Below are positions 16,687-25,842 of a stretch of 64,000 nucleotides of DNA, piece by piece (position 1 is the stretch's first letter; each line of letters opens with the position of its first letter). Source of the DNA: JBFMFH01 sp040752275 (GTDB taxonomy: Bacteria; Acidobacteriota; Vicinamibacteria; Vicinamibacterales; JAKQTR01); the NCBI GenBank assembly GCA_040752275.1, contig JBFMFH010000121.1, positions 1 to 64,000 on the forward strand, given 5' to 3'. Both the position numbers and the translations under genes were made by a program. The notes under the pieces were generated by a model that had not been told where the DNA came from, ran no database searches, and saw only the letters and a list, made by a program, of their open reading frames with translations.

Positions 16687-18165
16687 TCAGAGCGTCCGCG
16701 GGGTGTTCCCCGCCGGGTCCCGTGATCCGGTCTCCCTCGGGGGACACCCGGCCCCTGCCCGCACGAAGCGGCGGGCCGAGCTGAGCAGCCCCTCCGCCCA
16801 CTGAGGCGTCGCGGCGGCGTGCACGTGCATGTAACTCGCCCAGACCTGGTGGGCCACGACGCCGTCGCGGCCCGCCACGCTGCCGGAGCCGCGAAGGACG
16901 GTACACGCGGTGGGCGGCACCGCCTCACCCTCCGCCACGATGCGCGAGTAGTGGAACTCGTGGCCGCGAAGCCGCTCCCCGACCGGAAAGAACGGGTTCG
17001 GGGTGTCGACGACCAGCTCCACATAGCCGTGGCCCTGCGGCGTACGAGCCAGCTCGACCTCCCATGCGAAGATGCCGGCCATCGGGCTCACGCGACCGGC
17101 CTGGCGAATGGCGCGCGAGAGCAGCATCAACCCTCCGCACTCGGCGTACACCGGCATGCCTGCCTCGGCCCGACGGCGAAGGTCGTCGAGGAACGCTCGG
17201 TTGGCTGAGATGGCCGCTGCGTGCGTCTCGGGGAACCCGCCGCCGATGTACAACGCATGCAGGTCCGGCGGCAGCTCAGGAGCCGTCAGACTCGAGATGG
17301 GAACGAGCGTCGCACCGGCTGACGCCAGGATCTCGAGGTTCTCCGGATAGTAGAAGGTGAACGCCGAGTCGCGCAGGTACCCGATACGCAGCCCGTTCCC
17401 GGACTCACGAGGCCTGAGCAATCCCGGCACATCGATCCGCGTCGCAGGGGCCTGGGCGGCCAGCATCACGATGCGATCGACGTCGAGATGAGCGCCGATC
17501 AGCTCCGCCAGCCGGGTCTGGAAGCCGTCCAGCCCGCCGTGTTCCTCGGGCGGCACGAGACCAAGGTGGCGGCCTGGCAGCAGGGCCGCGTCACGAAGCC
17601 GCGGCAGCACGCCGGCGATGGGCACGCCGCACGTGGTTTCGACGGCCTCGCGGATCACCCGCTCGTGCCTGGGGCCGCTGACCTGGTTCAGCACGACGCC
17701 CGCCAGACGGACGTGCGGGTCGAGCCGCTGGCACCCGAGGACGAGCGCCGCCACGGTCCGCGTCATCTTCGTGGCGTTCACGACGAGGATGACGGGCGCG
17801 TCCAGCGCCTTGGCGAGCTCGGCGGTGCTGTGCGTTCCTCCGGCATCGACGCCGTCGTACAGCCCGCGGTTCCCTTCGATGAGCGCCAGAGCGGCTCCGG
17901 CCGCGTGGCGCGCGAAGCTCACGCGCACGCCGTCGACACCCATCAGGTAGGTGTCGAGGTTGCGCGCGGGTGCACCCGACGCCCACGCGAGCCAGGCCGC
18001 GTCGATATAGTCGGGGCCCTTCTTGAATGCCCGCACGTCGAGCCCGCGCGCGCGCGCGGCCTGCACCAGAGCCAGCGACACGAGTGTCTTCCCGGCGTCA
18101 CCGCCGAGGCCGGCCACCACGAGGCGCGGCGGCCACGTGCCTCCCGCCGGCGCCGTGTCCGTCAC
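16687..18165 (-). CDS. dsrN: DsrN, cobyrinic acid a,c-diamide synthase-like siroheme amidase
   Basis: Glutamine- and ATP-dependent amidase of the CobB/CbiA family, thought to make the amidated siroheme found in dissimilatory sulfite reductase. The 492-residue protein has a P-loop-like GLGGDAGKTLVSLALV near the N-terminus, then KKGPDYIDAAW and LIEGNRGLYDGVD. A class I glutamine amidotransferase domain follows, with the nucleophile Cys in VYAECGGLMLLSRA and a late His block GHEFHYSRI. The start is a GTG in a GTGA overlap with the dsrP stop; the open frame continues far upstream but only inside dsrP and dsrO in another phase. Being coupled to dsrMKJOP supports DsrN over a cobalamin role. Confidence 0.92.
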   Translation of the reverse strand: MTDTAPAGGTWPPRLVVAGLGGDAGKTLVSLALVQAARARGLDVRAFKKGPDYIDAAWLAWASGAPARNLDTYLMGVDGVRVSFARHAAGAALALIEGNRGLYDGVDAGGTHSTAELAKALDAPVILVVNATKMTRTVAALVLGCQRLDPHVRLAGVVLNQVSGPRHERVIREAVETTCGVPIAGVLPRLRDAALLPGRHLGLVPPEEHGGLDGFQTRLAELIGAHLDVDRIVMLAAQAPATRIDVPGLLRPRESGNGLRIGYLRDSAFTFYYPENLEILASAGATLVPISSLTAPELPPDLHALYIGGGFPETHAAAISANRAFLDDLRRRAEAGMPVYAECGGLMLLSRAIRQAGRVSPMAGIFAWEVELARTPQGHGYVELVVDTPNPFFPVGERLRGHEFHYSRIVAEGEAVPPTACTVLRGSGSVAGRDGVVAHQVWASYMHVHAAATPQWAEGLLSSARRFVRAGAGCPPRETGSRDPAGNTPRTL

Positions 18166-19328
18166 GAGGCGGCTACCTCCTCCCGCACCGACAACGCGAT
18201 CTTGTAGAACACCGTGACCATCAGGAACCCGAGGGCCCAGATGCCGAGGACGATCAGGATCTCGGGCAAAGTCGGCACGTAGCTGGCCAAGGCACCGAGC
18301 GGCGACGGGACGAAGCCGCCTACGATCAAGCCCAGGCCCTTGTCGATCCACAGCGAGGCGAACACCATCACGCAGGTCACGGCCAGCACCGGCTCGCGGC
18401 GCCGCATCGACGGCACGAGCAGCAGCACCAGCGAGACGACGGCGAGGATCGACGAGGTCCACATCCAGGGCGCCAGGGGCGCCTGGCCGTGCAGCCCCAC
18501 GAACAGGTACCGGAAGTGCTCCATGTGTTCGGGGATCTGGCTGTAGAAGACCGTGAACAGCTCGAGCAGGATGAAGAACACGTTGGCCATCATCGCGTAG
18601 GTCACGATGACGCCCAGCTTTTGAATCGGCTCGCGGCCGGCGTCGAACCACGTGACGCGACGCATGACCAGGCACAGCAGGATGAGCAGCGCCGGGCCAG
18701 CCGCGAAGGCCGAGGCCAGGAAGCGCGGGGCCAGGATCGCCGTCAGCCAGAACGAGCGGCCGGGCAGTCCGTTGTAGAGGAAGGCCGTCACCGTGTGGAT
18801 ACTGACCGCCCACGGGATCGACAGGATGATGACCGGCCGGATCCACCGAGGCGGCGCCACGCGCTTGCGCTCGGCGCTCAGCGTGACCAGTGCGATCACG
18901 GCGTTCAGCACGAAGTACCCGCCCAGCGACACCATGTCCCAGAACATCATCGAGTTGGGTGTGGGATACAGGATGATATTCGCCACGCGCATGGGCTGTC
19001 CCATGTCGACCATGATGAACAGTCCGCACATCGTGACGGACGCGATGGCCAGCAACTCCCCGAGGATGGTGATGCGGCCGAAGACCTTGAAGTCGTGCAG
19101 GTAGAACGGCAGCACGACCATGACCGCCGAGGCGGCCACGCCCACGAAGAAGGTGAACTGCGCGATGTACAGCCCCCAGGTCACATCCCGGCTCAGTCCC
19201 GTCACGGCGAGCCCGACATCCAGCTGCCGCAGGTAGGCCACGAAGGCGACGGCCATCACGGCCAGCAGGCCCAGGACCCACAGCCAGTAGCGCCGGCTGC
19301 CAGCGACCGCTTTTTCGAACATGAACAT
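18162..19328 (-). CDS. dsrP: DsrP, NrfD-type membrane quinone-interacting subunit
   Basis: Integral membrane subunit of the DsrMKJOP complex, 388 residues, about ten transmembrane helices of the NrfD/PsrC family. It is expected to exchange electrons between the quinone pool and the periplasmic DsrO and DsrJ. Visible helices include YWLWVLGLLAVMAVAFVAYL, ITILGELLAIASVTMCGLF and FILLELFTVFYSQI. The first ATG has GAGG seven bases upstream. It starts 9 bp after dsrO and its stop is overlapped by the dsrN start. Confidence 0.95.
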   Translation of the reverse strand: MFMFEKAVAGSRRYWLWVLGLLAVMAVAFVAYLRQLDVGLAVTGLSRDVTWGLYIAQFTFFVGVAASAVMVVLPFYLHDFKVFGRITILGELLAIASVTMCGLFIMVDMGQPMRVANIILYPTPNSMMFWDMVSLGGYFVLNAVIALVTLSAERKRVAPPRWIRPVIILSIPWAVSIHTVTAFLYNGLPGRSFWLTAILAPRFLASAFAAGPALLILLCLVMRRVTWFDAGREPIQKLGVIVTYAMMANVFFILLELFTVFYSQIPEHMEHFRYLFVGLHGQAPLAPWMWTSSILAVVSLVLLLVPSMRRREPVLAVTCVMVFASLWIDKGLGLIVGGFVPSPLGALASYVPTLPEILIVLGIWALGFLMVTVFYKIALSVREEVAAS

Positions 19329-19337
19329 GGCCGTTCC

Positions 19338-20102
19338 TCAGACGATGTAGTAGACGGCGGGGCCCGTGCCCAGCTCGGCCTTCCGCCGGAGTGCGAGGCG
19401 CTCGCGCAGCAGCGACCGGACCTCTGACGACGCGTCGCCGAGATCGCCGAACACGATCGCCCTTTCGGGACATGCCTCGACACACGAGGGCACCTGGTTC
19501 TTCGCGAGGCGTTCCTCGCAAAACGTGCACTTCTCGACGACGCCCTTCGATCGCGTCGGGAACTCCGGCGTGATCCGGGCAATCGACGGCCGCGGGTCGC
19601 TCCAGTTGAAGCTGCGCGACCCGTAAGGGCAGCCGGCCATGCAGTACCGGCATCCGATGCACCGGTGCCAGTCCATCATCACGATGCCGTCCTCGCGCCT
19701 CCACGTCGCCTGCGTAGGACACACGCGGACGCACGGCGGGTTCTCGCAGTGGTTGCACAGCACCATGACCGGCTTGCCGTGCAGCGCCTCGGGTGGATGT
19801 TCCGATTCGAGGAACGGGAAGGCGGCCTCGAACTTCTCCTTCCAGATCCACTTGATCTCGCGGGCCGGGTCGGCCACCGACGGAACATTGTGCGCGACGT
19901 GGCACGCCTCGACGCACTTCACGCAGTCACCGGCGTCGAGACACTTGCGCGGGTCGATCACCATGGCCCACCGCCGGCCGGACGCCGCCTCGGAGGACTC
20001 GCTCACCACCTCGAAGCCGAGGGCGTCGAGGGTGGCCTTGCCGGCCAGCGCGAGGGTGGTGAGTCCCGCCGCGCCGAGGAACCCGCGTCTGCTGATGCTC
20101 AT
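19338..20102 (-). CDS. dsrO: DsrO, periplasmic ferredoxin-like subunit with Tat signal
   Basis: Iron-sulfur subunit of DsrMKJOP, 254 residues. It begins with a twin-arginine signal (SRRGFLGAAGLTTLALAG), so it is exported folded. Four cysteine clusters for [4Fe-4S] centres follow in FdrH/NrfC style: CLDAGDCVKCVEACHVAHN, CNHCENPPCVRVCP, CIGCRYCMAGCPYG and CTFCEER...CVEACPERA. The ATG overlaps the dsrJ stop by 4 bp. It bridges the membrane subunit DsrP and the triheme cytochrome DsrJ. Confidence 0.95.
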   Translation of the reverse strand: MSISRRGFLGAAGLTTLALAGKATLDALGFEVVSESSEAASGRRWAMVIDPRKCLDAGDCVKCVEACHVAHNVPSVADPAREIKWIWKEKFEAAFPFLESEHPPEALHGKPVMVLCNHCENPPCVRVCPTQATWRREDGIVMMDWHRCIGCRYCMAGCPYGSRSFNWSDPRPSIARITPEFPTRSKGVVEKCTFCEERLAKNQVPSCVEACPERAIVFGDLGDASSEVRSLLRERLALRRKAELGTGPAVYYIV

Positions 20103-20494
20103 GGCCTGCTCCTTCGAATCGACGCCGGGTCGACATGGCAGTCCCAGCAGTAGGGCGTGACCCCCGCGTAGTCGTGACAGCGGTCGCAGAACTCCGCCTT
20201 GTTGTCGTGGCACCTCAGGCAGGTCGCGGTGAGGCTCTTGGTGTACGGCTTCCCGTCGTGCGACACGAACGTCCTGTCGTACCGGCGGACCACATCGTCG
20301 CGCCAGGTCATGAGCAGGTCCATGTGCGACGACCGCATGTAGCTGACGTCCATGACGCAGGACGTCTCGGTCGCGGGCCGCTTGATGTCGGGCGCATTCG
20401 ACGGTGCGCCCGACACCAAGGCGTACCAGGATGGCGAGGTCACGAGAACGAGGAAGGCGGCCAGGGCCGCGACGATCACGTAGCGGTCACGCAT
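20099..20494 (-). CDS. dsrJ: DsrJ, triheme cytochrome c
   Basis: Small periplasmic cytochrome of 131 residues with a probably uncleaved N-terminal membrane anchor (VIVAALAAFLVLVTSPSWYAL). It has three CxxCH heme sites, CLRCH, CDRCH and CWDCH. Upstream of them is the DsrJ block SCVMDVSYMRSSHMDLLMTW, which contains the Cys known in the family as an unusual distal heme ligand. The ATG lies within the end of dsrK (8-bp overlap) with GAGGAG seven bases upstream. Its role in sulfur-compound redox chemistry on the periplasmic side is not settled even in model organisms. Confidence 0.95.
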   Translation of the reverse strand: MRDRYVIVAALAAFLVLVTSPSWYALVSGAPSNAPDIKRPATETSCVMDVSYMRSSHMDLLMTWRDDVVRRYDRTFVSHDGKPYTKSLTATCLRCHDNKAEFCDRCHDYAGVTPYCWDCHVDPASIRRSRP

Positions 20495-22112
20495 GGACGG
20501 TCTCCTCTTCTCTGGCCTTCGCGAACGGCTCGCCGCGCAGGTCCGTCGTCCGATCGCGTTCGCCCTTCATGACGAGCGCGTTGCCGACGAACTCGTGGAC
20601 GCCGGCCACCTCCACGCCCGGCGACCAGTACTCGAGGAGTGGCGGGAGGGTGGCCTTGTCAATGGCGCAGATGCAGGCCAGCACGTTGACGCCGTGGCGA
20701 TCGCGGACGTGGCGCACCGCGTTGGCCCGGGGGAATCCGCCGCGCAGCCGCATCTCCAGATTCTCGTCCGTGCCCAGCCCCGCCCCGCTGCCACAGCAGA
20801 AGGTCTGTTCCCGGATCGTGTTCTCGGGCATCTCGTGGAACGACCGGCACACCTGGCGGATGAGGAAGCGCGGCTCTTCGAAGAGGCCCATCGCCCGGGA
20901 TGGATTGCAGGAATCGTGGAAGGTCACCTTCCAGTGGTCGTTCCGCGACGGGTCGAGCCTCAGGCGGTTGTGGCGGATGAGGTCCGCGGTGAATTCGCAG
21001 ATGTGCACCATCTTCGTCGAGGCCGCGTGTTCGAACCGCGTGCCGGTGATGGGCGAGACTGGCACGTCGAGGAAGTCGGCCGGGCCGTTCATCGTGTCCA
21101 TGTATTGATGGAGCACCCGCCACATGTGGCCGCACTCGGTGCCGATGATCCACTTCACACCCAGCCGCTTGGCCTCGGCGTACACCTTGGCGTTCAGCCG
21201 CTTGATCATCTCGTGGGACGTGAACAATCCGAAGTTGCCGCCTTCGGATGCGAACGCGCTGAACGTGTAGTCGAGGCCGATCTCGTGGAACAGCATCAGG
21301 TAGCCGAGCAGCGTGTAGTAGTGCGGCGAGGCGAAGTAGTCGGCCGAGGGCATCACCACGAGGATCTCGGCGCCCTTGCGGTTGATGGGCGCCTCGACGC
21401 GGACGCCGGTGATCTCCTCGAGTTCGTCCACGGCGAAGTCGATGCTGTCCTTGAAGCCGTGCGGCTGGATGCCGAGGTGGTTGCCGGTCCGGAAGCAGTT
21501 GGCCACCGGCTCCATCACCCAGTTGATGTTGCACCCCACCAGGTTCAGGAGTTCGCGTCCGATCATGGTCACGTCGGCGGTGTCGATGCCGTAGGGGCAG
21601 AAGACCGAACAGCGCCGGCACTCGGTGCACTGGTAGAAGTAGTAGAACCACTCCTTCAGCACGTCCACGGTCAGGTCACGGGCCCCGACGGCGCGGCCAA
21701 ACAGCCGTCCAGCAACGGTGAAGTAGCGACGGTAGACGGATCGGAGCAGTTCAGCCCGCAGCACGGGCATGTTCTTCGGATCCCCCGAGCCGAGGTAGAA
21801 GTGGCACTTGTCGGCGCACGCGCCACAGCGAACGCAGATGTCCATGAAGAGGCGGAACGAGCGGTACCGCTCCAGCCGCTCCTTCATCCCCTTCAGGATG
21901 ATCTCCTTCCAGTCCGGCGGCAGCTTCCAGTCCTTGTCGAACGGCTGCCACTCGCGCGGGTTCGGCATGTCGAGATACTGGAGGTTCTTCGGCAGGGCGC
22001 TGTAGCAGAACGTGCCCTTCCGGAACTCCACGTGCGGATCGAGCCAGTTCGCGCCGGCAGGTCGGAAGTCAACCCGGGTCAGCGTATCAGGGCTCGGCGT
22101 CTGATCGGCCAT
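20487..22112 (-). CDS. dsrK: DsrK, HdrD-like catalytic iron-sulfur subunit
   Basis: Cytoplasmic subunit of DsrMKJOP, 541 residues, thought to reduce the DsrC trisulfide with menaquinol-derived electrons from DsrM. It has the DsrK-type N-terminus (HVEFRKGTFCYSALPKNLQYLD) split across the start region. Ferredoxin motifs are CVRCGACADKCHFY (about 96) and CTECRRCSVFCPYG, and the CCG-type non-cubane cluster residues are in ECGHMWRVL, HDSCNPSRAMG and TFCCGSGAGLG. It begins 4 bp after the dsrM stop and overlaps dsrJ. Confidence 0.96.
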   Translation of the reverse strand: MADQTPSPDTLTRVDFRPAGANWLDPHVEFRKGTFCYSALPKNLQYLDMPNPREWQPFDKDWKLPPDWKEIILKGMKERLERYRSFRLFMDICVRCGACADKCHFYLGSGDPKNMPVLRAELLRSVYRRYFTVAGRLFGRAVGARDLTVDVLKEWFYYFYQCTECRRCSVFCPYGIDTADVTMIGRELLNLVGCNINWVMEPVANCFRTGNHLGIQPHGFKDSIDFAVDELEEITGVRVEAPINRKGAEILVVMPSADYFASPHYYTLLGYLMLFHEIGLDYTFSAFASEGGNFGLFTSHEMIKRLNAKVYAEAKRLGVKWIIGTECGHMWRVLHQYMDTMNGPADFLDVPVSPITGTRFEHAASTKMVHICEFTADLIRHNRLRLDPSRNDHWKVTFHDSCNPSRAMGLFEEPRFLIRQVCRSFHEMPENTIREQTFCCGSGAGLGTDENLEMRLRGGFPRANAVRHVRDRHGVNVLACICAIDKATLPPLLEYWSPGVEVAGVHEFVGNALVMKGERDRTTDLRGEPFAKAREEETVHA

Positions 22113-22116
22113 GAAG

Positions 22117-23166
22117 CTATGCCCTCTCGACGGGAAGGCCGGCGGCCTTCATCTTGTCGCGGAACTCGTCTTCCCACTCCTCGTAGGTGTGGACTTTCAC
22201 CGGGGAGTTCCACGGATTCACGTGCCGGCGCATCCGGTTCGTGTTTGCCAGGTTCCGGGTCGGGCTGAGGAACACACCCGCCATGTGCATCAGCTTGCTG
22301 AACGGGAAGTAGGCGATGAGCACACTGAGCAGGAAGAGGTGGACGAGGAACAGCGGGCCCACGCCCGTGGGGACCACCGGCGAGAAGGTCACCAGTCCCA
22401 TCGCGAGCTCTTTGGCGGCAACCACGTCCTGGCGGATGAAATACCGCATGAGGACGCCCGACACCGCCAGGCCGATGATCAGCCACAGGGCGAAGTAGTC
22501 CTGAAAGAGCGACAGGAAGCGGACCTGCGCATCGGCCAGCCGCCGGACGAGCAGGTAACCGAGCGCGACGAGCATCGCGACGTCGGTGGCATAGAGCACC
22601 GGGGCGCCGACCTGGAAGAACCCGTCGATGGCGGCGACGAGGCCCACGAAGGCCGGCACCGGCTCGGTGAAGAAGCGCAGGTGGCGCACGAGCACGATGA
22701 GAAACGACCAGTGGAACGCCAGGGCGGCGAGCCACAGCCACTTCTCCTCGCCGTAGATCAACCGGGCCGGGCCGGGCGTCGGATCGGCCGGGCCGTGTCC
22801 GTCACCATGCGGGTCTCCGGCGCGTTCGGTCGTCATGGCGGCCCTGGTGTTGCGGAACAGCGACCGGAAGCACAGGACCTCCAGTGCCATGCGGGCCACC
22901 ACGCCGAGGCGGGTCCAGGGGTTCTCGAGCCAGCCCGCTTCGATCCAGCCCAGCGACCGCTGCTGCCCGCAGGTCGTCGGGATGCGAAACGGCACGGGCA
23001 CCCGCGACCACGCCACCACCTTGATGGCGATGCCGGCCAGGAAGATCACGACCGCCAGGCCTGGCACGATCACGGCGAGGATCCACTTCAGGGACGCGAC
23101 GCCGGCACCTGCCCAAGCGGCCGCGACCAGCAGCAGGACGAGGATGAGTGAAGCCAACGCGTTCAT
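22117..23166 (-). CDS. dsrM: DsrM, membrane cytochrome b quinol-oxidising subunit
   Basis: NarI-like membrane subunit, 349 residues, of the DsrMKJOP complex; it passes menaquinol electrons to DsrK. An N-terminal helical pair (LASLILVLLLVAAAW, ILAVIVPGLAVVIFLAG) precedes a soluble loop with the DsrM block FRIPTTCGQQRSLGWI. Five further helices with candidate heme-b histidines follow (LAFHWSFLIVLVRHLRFF, FLVHLFLLSVLIAYFPFSKL, MHMAG). The start overlaps the upstream RsbRD_N-like gene by 4 bp, so translation is coupled. Confidence 0.95.
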   Translation of the reverse strand: MNALASLILVLLLVAAAWAGAGVASLKWILAVIVPGLAVVIFLAGIAIKVVAWSRVPVPFRIPTTCGQQRSLGWIEAGWLENPWTRLGVVARMALEVLCFRSLFRNTRAAMTTERAGDPHGDGHGPADPTPGPARLIYGEEKWLWLAALAFHWSFLIVLVRHLRFFTEPVPAFVGLVAAIDGFFQVGAPVLYATDVAMLVALGYLLVRRLADAQVRFLSLFQDYFALWLIIGLAVSGVLMRYFIRQDVVAAKELAMGLVTFSPVVPTGVGPLFLVHLFLLSVLIAYFPFSKLMHMAGVFLSPTRNLANTNRMRRHVNPWNSPVKVHTYEEWEDEFRDKMKAAGLPVERA

Positions 23167-23702
23167 GCTGTGTTGCCTCGAGGGGGCGGCGGCGCCTCGG
23201 CGCGACTCAGGGCCCTCGCCCGCACGCGCTCGGGGACGAAAACGCGCCGGCGCGCCGCGCGCGCGCCGATCTCACGAATCTCGTCGCGGCAGGCGCGGAG
23301 CGCTTCGGCCGCGAGAATCGCCAGCTCGTCGATGCGCGATTCGACGAGGGCGAGTACACCCGGATCGACAGATGACGGGCCCGCGCACGTCGCGCGTTGA
23401 ACGGCGTCTCTGGCGAGCGGCACGAACGCGACCGCCTCCGCCTGAGTGAAGTCCTGGACTGCCCGGATTCGCACGACGGCGTCGAGCGCCTTGATGACCC
23501 GAGTCCGGTCGAACGCGCCGAACAGTTCCGCGGCCAGCACGTCGAAGGCCGCGCGGAAGGTCGAGCCGACCGGGTTGCGGAAGGGATCCCGTTCCTCGTG
23601 CAGGAAGCGTCCAGTCTGATCCGGATACGTCCGGAGCGTGCACGCCAGCCACTCCTGGACGAACAGATCGCGCACCTGCCCCGGAACGATCCTGGGCGAC
23701 AT
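23163..23702 (-). CDS. RsbRD N-terminal domain-like protein, coupled to dsrM
   Basis: Soluble 179-residue protein whose first 140 residues resemble the RsbRD_N sensor domain (Fe-S/globin-like helical domain family PF14361). RFLHEERDPFRNPVGSTFR and GAFDRTRVIKALDAVVRIRA are recognisable blocks. A basic, proline-rich tail follows. The ATG at 23702 has GAGG seven bases upstream; two GTG codons just before it are alternatives. Its stop overlaps the dsrM start. From memory, genes of this type sit beside dsrM in other sulfate reducers, so it is likely a conserved accessory or regulatory partner of the DsrMKJOP complex. Its biochemical role is not known to me. Confidence 0.75.
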   Translation of the reverse strand: MSPRIVPGQVRDLFVQEWLACTLRTYPDQTGRFLHEERDPFRNPVGSTFRAAFDVLAAELFGAFDRTRVIKALDAVVRIRAVQDFTQAEAVAFVPLARDAVQRATCAGPSSVDPGVLALVESRIDELAILAAEALRACRDEIREIGARAARRRVFVPERVRARALSRAEAPPPPRGNTA

Positions 23703-23754
23703 CACCACACCTCGCGTGGTCGCGTCACCGGCAGCGTCTTGGCCACCGCTGTCC

Positions 23755-24072
23755 CTACACGCACCCGGTCGGCTTCGGCAGTCCCGCGAGCTTGCAGGCC
23801 CCCTTGGCCGGTCCCGACGGGAAGAGGGCGTAGATCTCGTTGAGCTTGAACCCGGTCTCCTTGCACAACTTCCGGATCATCGGGGCGATGCCGAACTGGA
23901 GGTAGTAGTTGCGAAGGTAGTTGATGACCTTCCAGTGATCCTCCGTCAGCTCGGCGACCCCCTCGGTCGTCGCGAAGTCCTGGGCGACCTGTTCGTTCCA
24001 GATCTCGGGGTTCTCGAGGAACCCGTCCTCGTCGACGTTGTAGCTGTTACCGTTGAGTTCGATGGTTGGCAC
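23755..24072 (-). CDS. dsrC: DsrC, sulfur-carrier protein
   Basis: Substrate carrier of sulfite reduction, 105 residues. DsrAB loads sulfite-derived sulfur onto its two C-terminal cysteines as a trisulfide that DsrMKJOP then reduces. Both are present: C93 and C104 in KGACKLAGLPKPTGCV, ten residues apart and with the penultimate position typical of true DsrC rather than TusE-like variants. The GTG at 24072 is chosen because the family begins MPTIE-NG and an AAAGGA ribosome site lies nine bases upstream; an ATG nine codons earlier would add a non-family tail. It is placed between dsrL and dsrM. Confidence 0.96.
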   Translation of the reverse strand: MPTIELNGNSYNVDEDGFLENPEIWNEQVAQDFATTEGVAELTEDHWKVINYLRNYYLQFGIAPMIRKLCKETGFKLNEIYALFPSGPAKGACKLAGLPKPTGCV

Positions 24073-24113
24073 GGTCCTGTTTCCTTTCGTCAGTGGCATG
24101 GCCCCAGGGGGCG

Positions 24114-25775
24114 CTACACCAGTTCGATATATCCGCAGGGACACTCCTCGGCGCACTTCTTGCAACCGTTGCACAGCTCGAGTTTGATCTTGTAGTGCTC
24201 GCCCTTGGGCAGCTTCACGAAGCAGCTGTTCGTGCAGTACATCCAGCAGGTCTCGCAGTCCATGCACAGGCCGCACGACATGCAGCGTTTGGCCTCGTCC
24301 AACGCGTCCGCCTCGCCGAGGCCGCGTTCGATTTCCGTCTCCGGCTCCCGCTCGACGACCGGCACGTGCGCGCGTTCGTGCCGCTGGCTCTCCTTGTACC
24401 AGCCGAGCTTCATCTTGTCGTTGAGCACCGTGGGCGGCACGCTCGGCAGTTCGAGAGGCGTCCCCCGCAGGTGCGCGTGGATGGCCTCGGCCGCAAACCG
24501 GCCTTGCCCGATGGCAATGGTCACCAGCCCGAGTCCCACATCGTCGCCGCCAGCGAACACGTCAGCGATGGGGGTCTTGCCCCAGCGGTCCGCCTTGATC
24601 CAGCCCTTGCCCTCATGGAGGTCTGGGAGGGGATCGAAGTCCGGCTCCTGGCTGATGGCAGCGATGATCGTGGTCGCCTGCAGGTCGTACTCGGAGCCCG
24701 CCCGAGGCACCGGGCGCGGCCGGCCCGACTTGTCGGGCTCACCGAGGTCCATGCGGATGCAGCGCATCCCGACGGCGAACCCGTCCTTGACGAGAATTTC
24801 GACTGGCGCGGCCAGGAACTCAATCTGGATGCCTTCCTCGATGGCGCCTTCGATTTCCGGCTTGATCGCCGGCATCTCCGCTCGTGTCCGCCGGTAGAGG
24901 ATGGTGACCTCGGCGCCGAGGCGCTTGCTGACGCGCGCCGCGTCGATGGCGGTGTCGCCGCCGCCGACCACGATGACGCGCTCGCCGACCGGCACCACTT
25001 CGCCGCTGTTCACGCGGTTGAGAAACTGGGTGCCGGTGAAGACGTTGGGCGCATCCTCGCCGGGCACGCCGAGCCTCAGGCCCTTGTGCGCGCCGATCCC
25101 CACGAACACGGCCCTGTAACGTTCGCGCAGCGTGTCGAATCCGATGTCGCGCCCGACAACGGTGTTGCACTGCAGGTCGACGCCCAGGTCGACGATGCGC
25201 CGGATCTCGGCGTCGAGAACGGCCGCGGGCAGGCGGTAGCGCGGGATGCCGTAGCGGAGCATGCCGCCCGGCTTGGCGAAGGCCTCGAACACGGTGACCG
25301 GGTAGCCGCGGCGTGCCAGTTGGTACGCGCACGAGAGACCGGCCGGCCCCGCCCCAACGATCGCCACCGGCTCGTCGTACCGTGTGTCGGACAGCGGCGT
25401 GAGCGTGAGCTGGCGCTCGATGCCGAAGTCGCCGACGAACCGTTCGAGGGCATTGATGGCCACCGCGCCCTCCTTGGCGCCGCGGTTGCAGCCGTCCTCG
25501 CAGGGATGCGGACAGACGCGGCCGCAGACAGCGGGAAAGGGATTGCGATCGGTGATGATCTCCCAGGCGAGGGTGTAGGCCTGCTCAGGTGTCCGTCCGT
25601 AGGCCTCGGCCTGAGCGATAGTGGTGATCCAGCCGCGGACATCGGTGCCGCCCGGGCAGGTGCCCATGCACGGCGCGGTCTTGGGCACGTAGCGCGGCCT
25701 CAGGGGACTGATCTCTCCGCCGGCCTGGCCCCCTGCCTTGATGACCGGCTTCTTGACCTCCTTGAACAACGGCAT
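24114..25775 (-). CDS. dsrL: DsrL-like NAD(P)H:acceptor iron-sulfur flavoprotein
   Basis: Glutamate-synthase-small-subunit-like oxidoreductase of 553 residues, partner of DsrAB for electron exchange with NAD(P)H. An N-terminal cysteine-rich domain (APCMGTCPGGTDVRGWI, CGRVCPHPCEDGCNR) precedes FAD-binding VAIVGAGPAGLSCAYQLA (about 138-155), NAD(P)-binding VIVVGGGDTAIDAARVS (about 275) and a C-terminal ferredoxin domain (CMSCGLCMDCETC, CNGCKKCAEECPCG). It sits between dsrD and dsrC. DsrL was first known from sulfur oxidisers; a DsrL-2 type occurs in some reducers. Which subtype this is needs a tree. A generic NfnB/GltD paralog is the alternative, but the operon position argues for DsrL. Confidence 0.88.
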   Translation of the reverse strand: MPLFKEVKKPVIKAGGQAGGEISPLRPRYVPKTAPCMGTCPGGTDVRGWITTIAQAEAYGRTPEQAYTLAWEIITDRNPFPAVCGRVCPHPCEDGCNRGAKEGAVAINALERFVGDFGIERQLTLTPLSDTRYDEPVAIVGAGPAGLSCAYQLARRGYPVTVFEAFAKPGGMLRYGIPRYRLPAAVLDAEIRRIVDLGVDLQCNTVVGRDIGFDTLRERYRAVFVGIGAHKGLRLGVPGEDAPNVFTGTQFLNRVNSGEVVPVGERVIVVGGGDTAIDAARVSKRLGAEVTILYRRTRAEMPAIKPEIEGAIEEGIQIEFLAAPVEILVKDGFAVGMRCIRMDLGEPDKSGRPRPVPRAGSEYDLQATTIIAAISQEPDFDPLPDLHEGKGWIKADRWGKTPIADVFAGGDDVGLGLVTIAIGQGRFAAEAIHAHLRGTPLELPSVPPTVLNDKMKLGWYKESQRHERAHVPVVEREPETEIERGLGEADALDEAKRCMSCGLCMDCETCWMYCTNSCFVKLPKGEHYKIKLELCNGCKKCAEECPCGYIELV

Positions 25776-25842
25776 GGCTCAACACCCTCCGGTGCGGAAC
25801 GCTCTCAGGCGTACGGGTAGATGTCCGGCTGGCGGCCCCGTC

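Noticed and set aside
16687..19917. A single 1076-residue fusion of a Dsr-like region with DsrN
   Set aside because: The upstream part of the frame runs inside dsrP and dsrO in another phase. DsrN has its own GTG in a stop-start overlap with dsrP.
24114..25775. Assignment as glutamate synthase small subunit (GltD) or NfnB
   Set aside because: The sequence family is shared, but the C-terminal two-cluster ferredoxin domain and position inside dsrABD-C favour DsrL. A tree would settle it.
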